DNA of 15,276 bases, from assembly GCA_005884605.1 (NCBI GenBank), contig VBBE01000178.1:1-15276 (forward strand), given 5' to 3'. The notes beneath the pieces are model-generated. The model was given only the letters and a program-made list of their open reading frames with translations, was not told the origin of the DNA and did not search any database. The position numbers and the translations under genes are program-made. Shown here piece by piece: positions 6,534 through 14,018 of the stretch (position 1 is its first letter; each line of letters starts with the position of its first letter). Source of the stretch: Candidatus Bathyarchaeota archaeon. Lineage in GTDB: Archaea; Thermoproteota; Bathyarchaeia; 40CM-2-53-6.

Positions 6534-7283
6534 TTGTCCATGTTTGCAGTCCCGGGAGCTTACGACCGGGCCATAACCGTGTTTTCTCCAGACGGGAGAT
6601 TATTCCAAGTTGAATACGCGAGCGAAACGGTGAAGCGAGGTGCAACAGTCCTAGGCATAGCATCACCTGAAGGAGTCGTTCTCGCCGCCGAAGAGCGGGC
6701 GGGCTCCAAGCTTCAGGATCTATCCTTCATGTGGAAGATCTTTCAAATTGACGATCACGTTGGAACCGCTGTCGCTGGTCTGAGTTGCGATGCCCACATT
6801 CTCGTCGACCAAGCAAGGATTTACGCCCAAAGTAACAAACTGATGTATGACGAGCCTATTGACATTGAGATACTGACTCGGCGCATCGGGGAAATTAAGC
6901 AACTCTACACCCAACACGCGGGGGTCCGTCCGTTCGGGATTTCGATGCTCTTTGGAGGAGTCGACAAGAAGGGTAGTAGATTATTCTGGACTGATCCCAG
7001 CGGGGCATTCTTCGCCTACAGGGCTTGGGCAATCGGCGCCGGTGGAGATGCGGCTAATGAGATACTTGAAGCAGAATACCGCGACAACCTGACAATGGAC
7101 GAGGCGTTATTGCTGGGAATGAAATGCATGACAAAGGTCTTGGAGGGGAAGGCTGAACCCCAAAAAATACGAGTCGCCATTATCCCGAGGGAGACGGGAA
7201 AATTCCAGAAACTCCCCGTTGAAGAGGTCGATAAGTACCTCCGAAAGCTGGATGCTGGTAAAAAGGCACCGGCTGGCAAATGA
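6534..7283 (+). CDS. psmA: 20S proteasome alpha subunit
   Basis: A 249-residue alpha subunit of the archaeal 20S proteasome, which forms the outer rings and gates entry of substrates. Residues 10-22 (YDRAITVFSPDGR) and FQVEYASETVKRG are the family signature, including the gate residues Y10, D11 and R12. K68 (in FMWKIFQIDD) aligns by eye with the lysine that receives the HbYX tail of the activating ATPase. YTQHAGVRPFGISMLFGGVD is the conserved mid-domain segment. The start TTG 6534 is chosen for its spacing from AGGTG; ATG 6540 is the alternative. It heads the exosome superoperon, a classic archaeal linkage of protein and RNA degradation, and its stop overlaps the sdo1 start (ATGA). Confidence 0.97.
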   Translation: MSMFAVPGAYDRAITVFSPDGRLFQVEYASETVKRGATVLGIASPEGVVLAAEERAGSKLQDLSFMWKIFQIDDHVGTAVAGLSCDAHILVDQARIYAQSNKLMYDEPIDIEILTRRIGEIKQLYTQHAGVRPFGISMLFGGVDKKGSRLFWTDPSGAFFAYRAWAIGAGGDAANEILEAEYRDNLTMDEALLLGMKCMTKVLEGKAEPQKIRVAIIPRETGKFQKLPVEEVDKYLRKLDAGKKAPAGK

Positions 7284-7969
7284 GTGATAAGTTCACAACG
7301 GCACGCCTATCCAAAGGCCAGGACCGTTTCGAGATCCTAGTAAAACCTCAACCCGCTCTCGACTACAAGCTCGGAAAGCCCATCCCTATTTCTCAAGTAC
7401 TAATGATCGAGGAAGTGTACTCGGACTCAGGTAAGGGTACGAGGGCGTCGGAAGAGAAATTGGAGAAGCATTTCGGTACCACAGACCCGGTCAAGGTAGC
7501 GGAAGAAATCATGAAGTCCGGTGAGCTTCAGCTCACGACTGAGCAGCGTCGCCAGCTGATCGACGAGAAGAGACGCCAAATAATATCGATAATTTCACGG
7601 AATGCTATCGACCCGCGTAGCGGAGCTCCTCATCCGCCTCTAAGGATTGAGCAGGCTCTTGAACAGATTCGCATCTCGATCGATCCCTACAAGAGCGCCG
7701 AAGAACAGGCAAAACAGGTGATAGAAGATCTTAGGCCGGTACTTCCCATCAAGATGGAGCAGATGAGAATAGCCGTCAAGGTCTTTCCGGAGCACGCCGC
7801 AAGGGCTTACAACGCATTCAAGAGCTTCGGCACGGTCACCCGTGAAGAATGGCAAACGGACGGCGCCCTAGTAGCAGTTATAGAGATGCCCGCAGGCATG
7901 TATGGGCCGTTCACGGATAGAGTCAGCAAGATGACGCAAGGAACCATTCAGATGAAGGTCCTGAACTAG
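7280..7969 (+). CDS. sdo1: Ribosome maturation protein SBDS/Sdo1
   Basis: A 229-residue homologue of human SBDS, which helps release the anti-association factor aIF6 from the large ribosomal subunit. The N-terminal FYSH domain spans about 1-90 with the conserved segment ISQVLMIEEVYSDSGKG and the later KHFGTTDPVKVAEEIM. The helix-rich middle domain spans about 95-165 (TTEQRRQLIDEKRRQIISII, then RNAIDPRSGAPHPPLRIEQA). The C-terminal ferredoxin-like domain starts near 168 (MRIAVKVFPEHAARAY). The length is typical for archaea. It overlaps psmA by four bases (ATGA) and is followed after eight bases by rrp4, so it is part of one operon. Confidence 0.96.
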   Translation: MSDKFTTARLSKGQDRFEILVKPQPALDYKLGKPIPISQVLMIEEVYSDSGKGTRASEEKLEKHFGTTDPVKVAEEIMKSGELQLTTEQRRQLIDEKRRQIISIISRNAIDPRSGAPHPPLRIEQALEQIRISIDPYKSAEEQAKQVIEDLRPVLPIKMEQMRIAVKVFPEHAARAYNAFKSFGTVTREEWQTDGALVAVIEMPAGMYGPFTDRVSKMTQGTIQMKVLN

Positions 7970-7977
7970 AGGAAAAC

Positions 7978-8694
7978 ATGATGGTAATTGTAGCGGAACC
8001 AAAGCAGGTGGTGGCACCCGGTGAACTCCTCGCCGAAGGAGACCATGTGCTCGGCGACAACTCGTTCAAGGTAGGGAGCCGGATATATTCGGCCTGCATA
8101 GGGATCTTCGAGGTCGATGGCACCCGAGTCACTGTCGTCCCTCTGAAGGGCGGATATTTTCCGAGGGTTGGAGACCTCGTCGGCGGCAGAATCGTGGATG
8201 TAGGGCTGTCGGGCTGGACCGTAGACATACGCGCACCTTACGAGGCCATGCTTCCCGCATCCGAGACTCCAGGTCCGAGAGGACCTCGGCGAAGAGATCT
8301 CTCTGAGTCATTTGATGTCGGAGACATGGTGCTGTCTCAGGTGCTCGCGTTCGATAGGACGAGAGACCCTCTTCTCACCGTGAAGGGTCCTGGGCTGGGT
8401 AAGATATCCAATGGTAGAGTGGTGGAGATATCCGCCGCCAAGATACCCCGTCTGATAGGGAGGAAAGGTTCAATGATCAGCATGCTGAAGAGAGAAACGG
8501 GCTGCCAGATAACGGTGGGGCAAAACGGTGTGGTTATGGTCTGGGGCAAGTCTCCCGAGAATGAAAGGGTCGCAGTAGAAGCCATATACATGGTCGAACG
8601 TGAAGCCCATACAAGAGGATTAACAGACAGGATAAGAGAAATGATCGCAAAATCAAACGTGGTAGGAGAAGTTGCCAGAACCCAAACAGCCTGA
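7978..8694 (+). CDS. rrp4: Exosome RNA-binding cap subunit Rrp4
   Basis: A 238-residue cap protein of the archaeal exosome, which guides RNA into the Rrp41-Rrp42 ring. The N-terminal domain is about 1-60, with the repeated pattern [18 protein letters not shown]. It is followed by an S1 domain (about 64-140, from [17 protein letters not shown]) and a KH domain (about 147-220) with its GxxG loop at 161-164 (GRKG). The start is ATG 7978 after AGAGGAAAA; a second ATG follows directly. The 3' end overlaps the start of rrp41 by 23 bases. Confidence 0.96.
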   Translation: MMVIVAEPKQVVAPGELLAEGDHVLGDNSFKVGSRIYSACIGIFEVDGTRVTVVPLKGGYFPRVGDLVGGRIVDVGLSGWTVDIRAPYEAMLPASETPGPRGPRRRDLSESFDVGDMVLSQVLAFDRTRDPLLTVKGPGLGKISNGRVVEISAAKIPRLIGRKGSMISMLKRETGCQITVGQNGVVMVWGKSPENERVAVEAIYMVEREAHTRGLTDRIREMIAKSNVVGEVARTQTA

Positions 8695-9439
8695 AAAACT
8701 GATAGACGACAAGGGTGTCAGGATAGACGGTCGTCGTCTTGATCAGCTACGGCCTATAAAACTCGAAATTGGAATACTGGACAAGGCCGATGGGTCCGCC
8801 TACATCGAACAGGGAAAGAACAAGATTCTGGTCGGAGTCTACGGCCCTAGAGAAGCACACCCGAAACACATTGCACTTCCAGATCGTGCGGTCTTGAGAT
8901 GCAGATACCGCATGGCCCCGTTCTCCGTAGATGAACGAAAGAACCCGGCCCCCTCTAGACGAGAGATGGAGCTCTCCAAGGTAATCCGTGAATCACTGGA
9001 GTCCGTGGTTCTGACAGATCTCTACCCCAGAACAACCATCGACGTCTTCATCGAGGTCCTCCAGTCCGATGGTGGCTCTCGTTGCGCTGGGATTACAGCA
9101 GCATCGTTGGCATTAGCTGATGCGGGAATACCAATGAGAGAACTGGTCGCCGCGTGCGCCGTCGGCAAGATTCAGGGACATATGGCATTGGACCTATCCG
9201 ATGCGGAAGACAAGTACGGTGAAGCAGACCTTCCAGTAGCATGGGTCCCCAACGCAAACCTAGTCACCCTCCTCCAAATGGACGGAATACTCACAACCAA
9301 CGAGTTCGAAAAAGGACTCACGATGGCGCTAGACGCGTGCAAGACCATCCATGGAATGCAACAAGAAGCGCTGAAGAAGAAATATCTAGTGATCAAGGAA
9401 GTCGCTGAGGAGAGAGAGGAAACCGAGGTAGTAGCCTAG
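8672..9439 (+). CDS. rrp41: Exosome catalytic subunit Rrp41
   Basis: A 255-residue RNase PH-fold protein, the active phosphorolytic 3'-5' exoribonuclease subunit of the archaeal exosome. The opening [14 protein letters not shown] is the family hallmark. The basic phosphate and RNA site is visible as [15 protein letters not shown], and the conserved acidic catalytic segment [19 protein letters not shown] supplies D180 and D186, which are the usual catalytic positions. The subunit therefore looks active. The start TTG 8672 lies inside the end of rrp4, with AGGAG only three bases before it, which is a short spacing. The stop overlaps the start of rrp42 by one base (TAGTG). Confidence 0.97.
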   Translation: MPEPKQPEKLIDDKGVRIDGRRLDQLRPIKLEIGILDKADGSAYIEQGKNKILVGVYGPREAHPKHIALPDRAVLRCRYRMAPFSVDERKNPAPSRREMELSKVIRESLESVVLTDLYPRTTIDVFIEVLQSDGGSRCAGITAASLALADAGIPMRELVAACAVGKIQGHMALDLSDAEDKYGEADLPVAWVPNANLVTLLQMDGILTTNEFEKGLTMALDACKTIHGMQQEALKKKYLVIKEVAEEREETEVVA

Positions 9440-10257
9440 TGTCATTCACTCCCCAGCTTCCACCCGTCGCGAAGCTTGAACAAAAAACCGTGGTCGACCT
9501 TGTCGCAAACGGAAGGAGGATAGACGATAGAACTGCAGACAGCTACAGACCATTGCACATACAAGTCGGTCTGATAGAGAAAGCCAACGGCTCAGCCCAA
9601 GTCCACCTCGGCAAGTCAAAAGTCCTAGTCGGAGTCAAAGTAGAAACCGGAACACCGTTTCCGGACACACCAGAGGAAGGAGTGCTGACCGTGAACGCCG
9701 AATTGGGTCCCCTCGCATCTCCACTCTTCGAAACAGGACCCCCGAGCGAACAGGCCATCGAACTAGCACGGGTCATCGACAGAGGAATCAGAGAGTCGAA
9801 GGCCGTGGACATGAAGTCGCTCGTCCTGCTGAAAGGCAAGAAAGTCCAGGTAGTTTTTGTTGACATCTACATTCTGGATCACGACGGCAACCTGATCGAC
9901 GCAGCATCTATCGCGGCTCTAGCGGCCCTCGCGAGCGCCAAGCTGTTGAAGGCGGAGCTCAAGGGCGACGAAGTCGTATACAAGCCCGGGCTTCATCCTC
10001 TACCTCTCAACAACCATCCCGTTGCTGTCACCTTCGCAAAGGTTGGCAAAACGATCGTTGTAGATCCCGTTCTCGAGGAAGAGCAGGTCATGACCGCTAG
10101 GCTGACGGTCACCATCGAAAAGAATGGCAACATTTGCGCCATGCAAAAAGGAGGCCTGTCAGGCTTCACGCAAGACGAACTGAAAACCGTGGTGCACTTG
10201 GCCGTACAGAAGGCGGCTGAGAATAGGACGAAAGTATTGGCAGCTGCGAAGGGCTAA
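9439..10257 (+). CDS. rrp42: Exosome structural subunit Rrp42
   Basis: A 272-residue RNase PH-fold protein that alternates with Rrp41 in the hexameric ring. NGRRIDDRTADSYRPLHI and GSAQVHLGKSKVLVGVK match the family start. IDRGIRESKAVDMKSLVLLKGK is the typical Rrp42 segment, and VFVDIYILDHDGNLIDAASIA the typical central part. The catalytic acidic pair of Rrp41 is replaced here (VVDPVLEEEQVM), as expected for the non-catalytic partner. The start is GTG 9439, overlapping the rrp41 stop by one base, and the stop overlaps the next ATG by one base (TAATG). Confidence 0.96.
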   Translation: MSFTPQLPPVAKLEQKTVVDLVANGRRIDDRTADSYRPLHIQVGLIEKANGSAQVHLGKSKVLVGVKVETGTPFPDTPEEGVLTVNAELGPLASPLFETGPPSEQAIELARVIDRGIRESKAVDMKSLVLLKGKKVQVVFVDIYILDHDGNLIDAASIAALAALASAKLLKAELKGDEVVYKPGLHPLPLNNHPVAVTFAKVGKTIVVDPVLEEEQVMTARLTVTIEKNGNICAMQKGGLSGFTQDELKTVVHLAVQKAAENRTKVLAAAKG

Positions 10258-10724
10258 TGGGGAAAAAGATAGGGCTCGCAGGGGGCTTTAGCGCCCGGTA
10301 CGGAACAGTCACTCGTCGACAGTACGTAGAGATAGTTACTGGACTTAGAGGAAAGCACGAATGTCCCAGATGTATGTTTAGGACCGTCAAGAGATGGAGC
10401 GTGGGCGTTTGGCTCTGCAGAAAATGCGGCTACAAGTTCGCAGGAGGAGCCTACACGCCGCGAACGAAGCTCGGGGAGATCGCCGCGAGAGCCACAAGAG
10501 GTCTCATGAGCCCCTCAACACTGTCTACGGAACTCGACAGTCTCCGCGCAGGCGCCAAGGTTGCAGTTACAGTAGTACCCACAGTCAAAAAGACTAGGAC
10601 TAGGAGAAAGAAGGTCGCAACTCCTGAAGCCGAAAAGAAATCCGAGGAAGGCCTCGTTGAAGACCCGCAGCCAGCCCCAATTGCAGATGCTGAGGCAGCG
10701 GACAAGCCCGTCGAGAACGCATAA
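10257..10724 (+). CDS. rpl37ae: Ribosomal protein L37Ae (eL43) with long C-terminal extension
   Basis: A 155-residue protein whose first 90 or so residues are L37Ae of the large ribosomal subunit: GLAGGFSARYGTVTRRQYV, then a zinc ribbon with C36, C39, C54 and C57 (CPRC and CRKC), then AGGAYTPRT. Archaeal L37Ae is normally about 70-95 residues. Here another 60 or more follow: a basic stretch (KKTRTRRKK, near 112-120) and then a Glu/Ala/Pro-rich acidic tail, both probably disordered. No stop or frameshift separates the tail from the core. The start ATG 10257 overlaps the rrp42 stop. The last 38 bases overlap the first in-frame ATG of the pcc1-like gene. Confidence 0.93.
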   Translation: MGKKIGLAGGFSARYGTVTRRQYVEIVTGLRGKHECPRCMFRTVKRWSVGVWLCRKCGYKFAGGAYTPRTKLGEIAARATRGLMSPSTLSTELDSLRAGAKVAVTVVPTVKKTRTRRKKVATPEAEKKSEEGLVEDPQPAPIADAEAADKPVENA

Positions 10725-11028
10725 GGAATCAGAAATCCTACTATCCATAGATTTTCCCTCTTCAAAGATTGTGCAAACGATTTTCTCCTCGGTGGCCCCT
10801 GAGACTCGACAGACCCCAGGCCATCGATCGTTCACCAAACTAGAGGCTAACGGACGTGTGCTGACAATGAGTATTCAAGCCCAAGATTTTGTAGCATTGC
10901 GAGCTGCGTCCAATTCCTTCCTGCGTTTCATCGCGGCTAGTTTTAGGGCGATCGAAGTTGTTGCACCCTTTTATAGGACGCGCCAACTTCCCGATCGCCC
11001 GGCGCACGAAATTGGGCGAAGAAGTTGA
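10687..11028 (+). CDS. pcc1: KEOPS subunit Pcc1-like protein
   Basis: Residues from SEILLSIDFPSSKIVQTIFSS through RAASNSFLRFIA match the Pcc1/CTAG family: a two-stranded start, helix, two strands (FTKLEANGRVLTMSIQAQD) and a long final helix. Pcc1 is the dimerisation subunit of KEOPS, which makes the t6A modification of tRNA. Family members are usually 75-90 residues. The in-frame ATG 10687 gives 113 residues, with about 15 extra at the front and a basic tail (YRTRQLPDRPAHEIGRRS) at the end. No ATG, GTG or TTG lies between the L37Ae stop and the conserved core, so the real start may be non-canonical (AAGGA at 10723-10727 is a candidate binding site) or inside rpl37ae. The 3' end overlaps pfdB. 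Confidence 0.8.
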   Translation: MLRQRTSPSRTHKESEILLSIDFPSSKIVQTIFSSVAPETRQTPGHRSFTKLEANGRVLTMSIQAQDFVALRAASNSFLRFIAASFRAIEVVAPFYRTRQLPDRPAHEIGRRS

Positions 11029-11380
11029 ACTTCCACCGCAGTTGCAAGAACAGTTGGCCAGGCTGCAGCAGCTTCAACAGACTCTACAGGCGGTAACCTC
11101 GCAGAAACAGCAGCTCGAAATAGAGCTTTCAGAGACAGATAGGGCGCTCGCCGAACTCGACAAGATCACGGACCAGACCCCCGTTTACAAGAGTGTGGGC
11201 AGCCTCCTATTGAAATCCGAGAGGCAGACGGTTCTTTCGGAATTGAAGGAGAGGAAAGAACTGCTTGGAACGCGAATAACGGTCTTGGGAAGACAGGAGG
11301 AGCGCACGAAAGAGAGGATGAAAGAGCTTCAAACTAAGCTTCAGGAGAAGCTCCGACCTGCAAGTGCCGCGGCTAGCTGA
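11012..11380 (+). CDS. pfdB: Prefoldin beta subunit
   Basis: A 122-residue subunit of the hexameric prefoldin chaperone, which delivers unfolded proteins to the thermosome. The protein begins EELPPQ-like (GEEVELPPQLQEQLARLQQLQQ across the first 23 residues), followed by an N-terminal coiled coil, the beta-hairpin region (TPVYKSVGSLLLKSERQ) and a C-terminal coiled coil (LKERKELLGTRITVLGRQEE). The start TTG 11012 is chosen because upstream in-frame codons only read through the pcc1-like gene and the family starts just before ELPPQLQ. It overlaps pcc1 by 17 bases and the next gene by 17 bases. Confidence 0.94.
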   Translation: MGEEVELPPQLQEQLARLQQLQQTLQAVTSQKQQLEIELSETDRALAELDKITDQTPVYKSVGSLLLKSERQTVLSELKERKELLGTRITVLGRQEERTKERMKELQTKLQEKLRPASAAAS

Positions 11381-12422
11381 ACACCGGCACGTGCCGACGA
11401 TTTCTGTTAGGACAAAGACGATATGGAGAGGATTTCTACGGTCGCTGTTAGCCTCTGCTCGCCTGGCGGATCGTATCGTTCTCCTATGTCATCAGAACGC
11501 GGACCCGGATGCGGTGTGTTCGGCTTTCGCTCTGCAGAAGCTTCTGTACAAGCTTGCACCGGGAACTAAGGTAACGATATCGTGTCCTGAAGGAATCAGT
11601 GCTCCGACAAGGCAGTTAATGGAAAATCTCGGGATATCGACACCTGATCAGAAGATTCCCGTCGATGCTGATTTGGCGGTGCTTGTTGATACGAACTCGC
11701 TTGATCAGCTTGGGGGAGCTTCCGGTGCTCTACTGAAAATGGAACACGGCCTGATCGTTGTCGACCATCATCATCCACATCCGGATACTGTGAAGCTCGC
11801 AAGTCAGATGATTGTTGATGAGTCGGCTGCGGCTGCGGCGGAAGTTGTATTCCGGTTGTTCGAGGCTTCGAATCAAGAACTGGAAAGAATGGAGGCGACG
11901 GCTTTAATGGCGGCGATTTTTGTGGAAACGAAGCATTTCCTGCTCGCGAGAGAATCTACATTCGAGGTTGCCACCAAGCTTGTGAAAGCTGGAGCTGACC
12001 CGCGACGTCTGTCCGGAATGTTGAGCTCGCCGATGAATCGGTCGGAGAGAGTTGCTCGCCTGAGGGCAGCAGAGCGAGCGAGTGTTGCAATGCTCGGGAA
12101 CTGGATCGTCGTTACATCTCAACTTGGCTCATATCAGTCCTCAGCTGCACGGGCCTTTCTGGCCTTGGGTGCACATGTGGCGTTTGTTGCAGGAGAAGTG
12201 AAGGATAAGATACGGGTCAACATGCGGGCAACGGAAGATTTCTATGAAAAAACCGGCGCGCATTTGGCGAGAGACGTAGCAATTCCCCTGGGGAAGTTGT
12301 TGGGCGGAGTTGGTGGGGGACATCCCACTGCTGCAGGATTAACCGCCTCAGGAGCGCTAGAGGATGTCTTGATCGCATGTGTGAAACGTCTCAGAGAGTC
12401 TGTCGGTTCGCTCCAGACCTAA
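11364..12422 (+). CDS. DHH/DHHA1 family phosphoesterase
   Basis: A 352-residue phosphoesterase of the DHH superfamily, probably acting on short RNA or nucleotides with bound Mn2+. Motif I is CHQNADPDAVCSA with H43, D47 and D49, motif II is VDTNSL with D109, and motif III is VDHHHPH with D134, H135 and H136. The C-terminal DHHA1 part carries the substrate loop GGGHPTAAG (317-325). All metal-binding residues are present, so it should be active. The exact substrate cannot be told from sequence. GTG 11364 overlaps the end of pfdB; GTG 11391 is an alternative start nine codons later. The linkage of a DHH protein to the exosome operon suggests a role in RNA end processing. Confidence 0.9.
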   Translation: MPRLAEHRHVPTISVRTKTIWRGFLRSLLASARLADRIVLLCHQNADPDAVCSAFALQKLLYKLAPGTKVTISCPEGISAPTRQLMENLGISTPDQKIPVDADLAVLVDTNSLDQLGGASGALLKMEHGLIVVDHHHPHPDTVKLASQMIVDESAAAAAEVVFRLFEASNQELERMEATALMAAIFVETKHFLLARESTFEVATKLVKAGADPRRLSGMLSSPMNRSERVARLRAAERASVAMLGNWIVVTSQLGSYQSSAARAFLALGAHVAFVAGEVKDKIRVNMRATEDFYEKTGAHLARDVAIPLGKLLGGVGGGHPTAAGLTASGALEDVLIACVKRLRESVGSLQT

Positions 12423-12445
12423 AATAGCGCGGACGCTCATCTTAC

Positions 12446-12480
12446 CATTATAGAGTACTAACTCAGGAGTGAGTAGGAGA
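12446..12480 (+). promoter_or_regulatory. Candidate promoter and ribosome binding site of the ECF operon
   Basis: CATTATAGA (12446-12454) in the 60-base gap looks like a TATA box. Two purine-rich motifs follow, AGGAGTGA and GTAGGAGA, the second ending two bases before the TTG at 12483. This would give a short leader. Confidence 0.4.
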
Positions 12481-12482
12481 CT

Positions 12483-13349
12483 TTGGCTGGAACTCAGGGG
12501 GAAGTCATTGCTGCTCATGGCTTGGGGTTCCAATATGCCGGTTCTACTTCCAAGGCTCTAGAAGATGTCAACATTGTTATTCGTCAGGGAGAGTTTTTGC
12601 TCCTTACTGGTCCTAGTGGTTGTGGTAAGACTACTCTCTGCCGGTGTCTCAACGGTCTTATTCCCAACTTTCACCCTGGTGAGATGTCTGGGGATCTTTT
12701 CATCGACAGGATCAGTGTCGCTGCCGAGACGACAAGTGAGTTGTCGCGGAAGGTTGGCTATGTCTTCCAGAATCCGGAGAACCAGCTTTTTGCATTGACG
12801 GTAGAGAAGGATGTGGCTTTTGGACCCGAGAACCTCGGCTTGACACGGGAGGAGATTAGGGGTCGGGTTGACTGGGCTATGGATGCGGCCGGGACGGTTG
12901 CACTCAGGGATCTCGCACCATACGAGCTGTCGGGGGGACAGCAGCAGCGCGTCGCCTTGGCCGGGGTCTTGGCGATGAAGCCGAGCGTAATCGTTCTGGA
13001 CGAGCCAACGTCATTCCTGGATCCTCGGACCGCCGAGGAGGTAATGGCTGCGGTCGACACTCTTCGGAGAGAGAATAGAATCACGGTTATCGTCGTGGAG
13101 CACCGGTTGGATCTGGTCGGGAGGTATGCTGAGCGTATCGTGGTTATGGATCACGGAAGGATTGTCGCGGATGGAAAGGTCGAAGATGTCCTCGACTCGG
13201 AGTTTGACCGGTTGAGCGGGTTGGGTATTGGTCTTCCAAAAGTTAGCGTTCTCTGGTCACTGCTCAAGAGAGATGGGTTGGTCTCTGAACGTCTTCCAAC
13301 TCACGTCGAGTCTGCTGCTAAGATGCTGTCCGAGAGGCTCCGCAACTGA
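12483..13349 (+). CDS. ecfA: ECF transporter ATPase (first of two)
   Basis: A 288-residue ABC ATPase of the ECF (CbiO/BioM) type, which powers uptake of a vitamin or metal by an S component. All parts are present: Walker A GPSGCGKTT (43-51), Q-loop VFQNPENQLF with Q96, signature LSGGQQQR (149-156), Walker B VIVLDEP (169-175) and H-loop VVEHRLD with H207. The VGYVFQNPENQLFALTVEKDV segment is typical of ECF ATPases rather than other ABC families. The start TTG 12483 has GTAGGAGA just upstream. It is followed directly by the second ATPase and ecfT, the usual A-A-T order. Working ECF modules need two ATPases; its partner here looks damaged. Confidence 0.95.
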   Translation: MAGTQGEVIAAHGLGFQYAGSTSKALEDVNIVIRQGEFLLLTGPSGCGKTTLCRCLNGLIPNFHPGEMSGDLFIDRISVAAETTSELSRKVGYVFQNPENQLFALTVEKDVAFGPENLGLTREEIRGRVDWAMDAAGTVALRDLAPYELSGGQQQRVALAGVLAMKPSVIVLDEPTSFLDPRTAEEVMAAVDTLRRENRITVIVVEHRLDLVGRYAERIVVMDHGRIVADGKVEDVLDSEFDRLSGLGIGLPKVSVLWSLLKRDGLVSERLPTHVESAAKMLSERLRN

Positions 13350-14018
13350 TCCTGGTCGAGAAGGTCTCCTTCACTTATCCGTCTGGTCAACTCGCGCTCA
13401 ACTCTGTCGATTTGAAGATCGACAGCGGCGACTTTCTGGCGATTATGGGTGAGAACGGTGCAGGGAAGACGACCTTGGCGAAGCAGTTGAATGGTTTGTT
13501 GAAGCCGACTCTGGGAAGGGTGACGGTCGATGGAGATGACACCACGAAGAAGAGTGTTGCTCAGCTTTCTAGGAAGGTGGGGATTGTGTTTCAGAATCCT
13601 GATCATCTTCTCTTCTCGGAAACTGTCATGGGAACCGGACTATCTGATCCTCGACGAGCCTACGATCGGTCAGGATTACCAGCAGAAGGAGCGATTGCGC
13701 AACTTCATCCTGCAGCTCAACTCTCAGGGGAAGGCCGTGGTTATGGTGACTCATGATGTGGAGTTTGTGGCAGAGTGCAACCCGAAGGTTGTCCTCATGT
13801 CCAAAGGGCAGATTGTAGCACAAGGGCAGGCGGACGAGGTCTTGTCTGATGATGGTCTGATCGAGAAAGCGTCGCTGGTAAAGCCGCAGATGGCTAAACT
13901 GTTCAGTCAGTTGTCAGGGTTTGGTTTTCCGAGGGATGTTGTTGATGTTCACAGGGCGAAGATGCTCTTGGGGGAGAAGTTGTCGGAGGTGAGGGTTCGT
14001 GTCGCTCAGAGTTCTTAA
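13346..14018 (+). pseudogene. ecfA: ECF transporter ATPase (second), interrupted by internal deletion and frame change
   Basis: The N-terminal half reads in one frame from about 13346: ILVEKVSFTYPSGQLALNSV, Walker A GENGAGKTT and the Q-loop FQNPDHLLFSETV, up to 13627. The C-terminal half reads in another frame from 13629: WEPDYLILDEPTIGQDY (Walker B), VVMVTHDVEFV (H-loop) and a normal tail to 14018. In an intact ECF ATPase about 80 residues, including the LSGGQ signature, lie between SETV and the EPDYLILDEP block. They are absent here and the frame changes at the join. The product would be two fragments, so it is called broken, unless the join is an assembly error. The N-terminal frame has no ATG, GTG or TTG before 13412; a CTG at 13346 overlaps the upstream stop (CTGA) and is the likely start. 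Confidence 0.85.

Noticed and set aside
9543..9866. Minus-strand ORF of 107 codons inside rrp42
   Set aside because: It lies opposite a well-supported exosome gene and its composition is Ser/Thr/Pro-rich, as expected for a shadow frame.
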